Positions 62,890 to 64,000 of a stretch of 64,000 nucleotides of DNA are shown piece after piece. Both the position numbers and the translations under genes were made by a program. The DNA is from Candidatus Binatus soli (GTDB lineage Bacteria > Desulfobacterota > Binatia > Binatales > Binataceae): positions 62,001-126,000 of the forward strand of contig DLMJ01000021.1 of the NCBI GenBank assembly GCA_002479255.1, read 5' to 3'. The notes beneath the pieces were generated by a model, which saw only the letters and a program-made list of their open reading frames with translations, was not told where the DNA came from and ran no database searches. Position 1 is the stretch's first letter, and the number at the start of each line of letters is the position of its first letter.

Positions 62890-64000
62890 CTAGCTGAGGC
62901 CGCGATCTTTTCGCAGCCGCGTGAACCACGCGACGTATTGCCCAACAGCCCGCTCCCACGAGAAATCCGCCGCAAAGCAATTTTGCATCAGCCGCCGCCA
63001 CGTCGTGCGCTCCCCGAACGTCGCCACCATCCGGCCTAGCGCCGCGACCATTTCAGCCGCGTCGAACTTGTCGAATACGAAACCGTTGCCGGTCGCGCGC
63101 CGGGGATCGAAGTCACTTACCGTGTCGCGCAGTCCTCCGGTGGCGCGGGCCACGGGCACCGTGCCATAGCGCAACGCGTACATCTGCGTGAGTCCGCACG
63201 GTTCGAATCGCGACGGCATCAGGAGAGCGTCGCTGCCAGCCTGGATTCGATGCGCGAGCGTGTCGTTGAACTCGATTATTGCTCGAAGTTTTTCAGGGTA
63301 GCGTGACTCTGCCTGTTTGAAGAATTTCTCGAGCACCGGATCGCCGCTCGCGAGCATGACGAGTTGCAAATCCAGGTGCATCACGGCGTCGAGCGCGTCT
63401 CCGAGCAGGTCAACGCCTTTTTGCCCGGTCATGCGGGTGACCATCCCGACCATCGGCCAATGCTCGCGGTTCGGCAGACCGAGTGAATCGCGCAACGCGC
63501 GCGCGCATGCACGCTTGCCGTCGGGTTTCGCGGGCGTGTAAGTCGCGGCGATGGCGCGGTCGGTGGCGGGATTCCACTCATTGTAGTCGGCGCCGTTGAG
63601 GATTCCCACGAAATCTTCGCCCTTGTCGCGGAGCACCCCCTCCAGTCCAAAGCCGAGTTCCGGGTCCGTAGTCACTTCGTGCGCGTAGGAGGGGCTCACG
63701 GTTGAGGCGCCGTCGCACAGAACGATAGCGCCCTTCATCAGATTCAAGTGGCCGTAAAATTCCAGGTAATCGACCGAAAAATACGGCGCGCCGATATTGA
63801 GCAGCGCGAAGTCCTCGCGTTTGCCGATACCCTGGAAGGCAAGATTGTGAATCGTGAAGATCGAGAGCGCCTTCTCGAACCGGGGGCGAAGAGCGTTGTC
63901 GGCGCGCATCGCAATCGGCACGGCGGCCGAATGCCAATCGTGAGCGTGTACTACGTCCGGCGCGACTATCTCTGCGGCTGCGACGGCGGCGGCGCGGCCA
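62890..64000 (-). CDS. glgA: Glycogen synthase (ADP-glucose type), N-terminus outside the window
   Basis: The frame runs open to the right edge; about 370 C-terminal residues are seen. HAHDWHSAAVP near the edge, TIHNLAFQG, NGADYNEWNP, GMVTRMTGQKGVDLLGDAL, and MPSRFEPCGLTQMYALRYG are the GT5 family blocks, the last holding the catalytic Glu. It elongates alpha-1,4-glucan from ADP-glucose. The start and N-terminal KxGGL site are not visible. Confidence 0.93.
   Translation of the reverse strand, partial: GRAAAVAAAEIVAPDVVHAHDWHSAAVPIAMRADNALRPRFEKALSIFTIHNLAFQGIGKREDFALLNIGAPYFSVDYLEFYGHLNLMKGAIVLCDGASTVSPSYAHEVTTDPELGFGLEGVLRDKGEDFVGILNGADYNEWNPATDRAIAATYTPAKPDGKRACARALRDSLGLPNREHWPMVGMVTRMTGQKGVDLLGDALDAVMHLDLQLVMLASGDPVLEKFFKQAESRYPEKLRAIIEFNDTLAHRIQAGSDALLMPSRFEPCGLTQMYALRYGTVPVARATGGLRDTVSDFDPRRATGNGFVFDKFDAAEMVAALGRMVATFGERTTWRRLMQNCFAADFSWERAVGQYVAWFTRLRKDRGLS

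Overview
The window comes from the chromosome of a GC-rich, Gram-negative heterotrophic bacterium. Outer-membrane proteins, a TonB-dependent receptor, a TolC-type efflux system and lipoproteins show the envelope type. CoA-transferases, acyl-CoA dehydrogenase, MaoC hydratases, PFOR, a glutathione S-transferase and MMPL/ABC exporters suggest an uncultivated soil or sediment lineage rich in acyl-CoA chemistry, something like Candidatus Binatota. That placement is inference from gene content only. No rRNA, tRNA, CRISPR array or intact transposase was seen.

Left part (1-16 kb): a truncated secreted S53 (kumamolisin-type) protease; a small region of duplicated leader sequences, tandem repeats and a 41-residue membrane peptide; a fatty-acid desaturase; an epoxide-hydrolase-like alpha/beta hydrolase; a phosphotransferase; a large secreted thaumatin-like protein with inserted Cys-rich repeats; a GT-C membrane glycosyltransferase; a tandem pair of four-helix membrane proteins; a Tat-exported aldo/keto reductase with ferredoxin tail; a Mop molybdate protein, an outer-membrane protein and a divergent XRE/PBP-like regulator that look like one molybdate locus; and a large porin-like protein.

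Middle part (16-41 kb): a tripartite RND efflux operon (permease, adaptor, TolC-like channel) ending in an AhpD-like gene; a PFOR/DHODH-like pair; a DUF35 plus thiolase-like pair in which the usual active-site Cys is Ser; a low-GC patch with a Coa1-like protein and an Rhs scar; a Fur-controlled TonB receptor; a GST; an alpha-methylacyl-CoA racemase; and a tightly overlapping five-gene operon (MaoC, acyl-CoA dehydrogenase, MaoC, CaiB/BaiF, CitE-like lyase) that reads as a C5-dicarboxylyl-CoA breakdown module.

Accessory zone (41.6-46.9 kb): a mosaic family of palindromic repeats brackets an M28-like peptidase gene in inverted orientation, and the repeats lie exactly at the 3' ends of several minus-strand genes, often supplying the stop codon. 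Next to it is an eroded DNA modification/repair island: a 5' stub of a cytosine-5 methyltransferase and a 3' stub of a Vsr endonuclease flank an apparently intact DUF3883 PD-(D/E)XK nuclease-like gene.

Right part (47-64 kb): ceramidase-like hydrolase, amidase, a five-gene export operon (YCF48-like, MMPL, ABC ATPase, ABC-2 permease, YceI), moaC-rlmI, trxB, small membrane proteins, an ICMT-like methyltransferase, RNase HI with a zinc-ribbon tail, and glgA running off the right edge.
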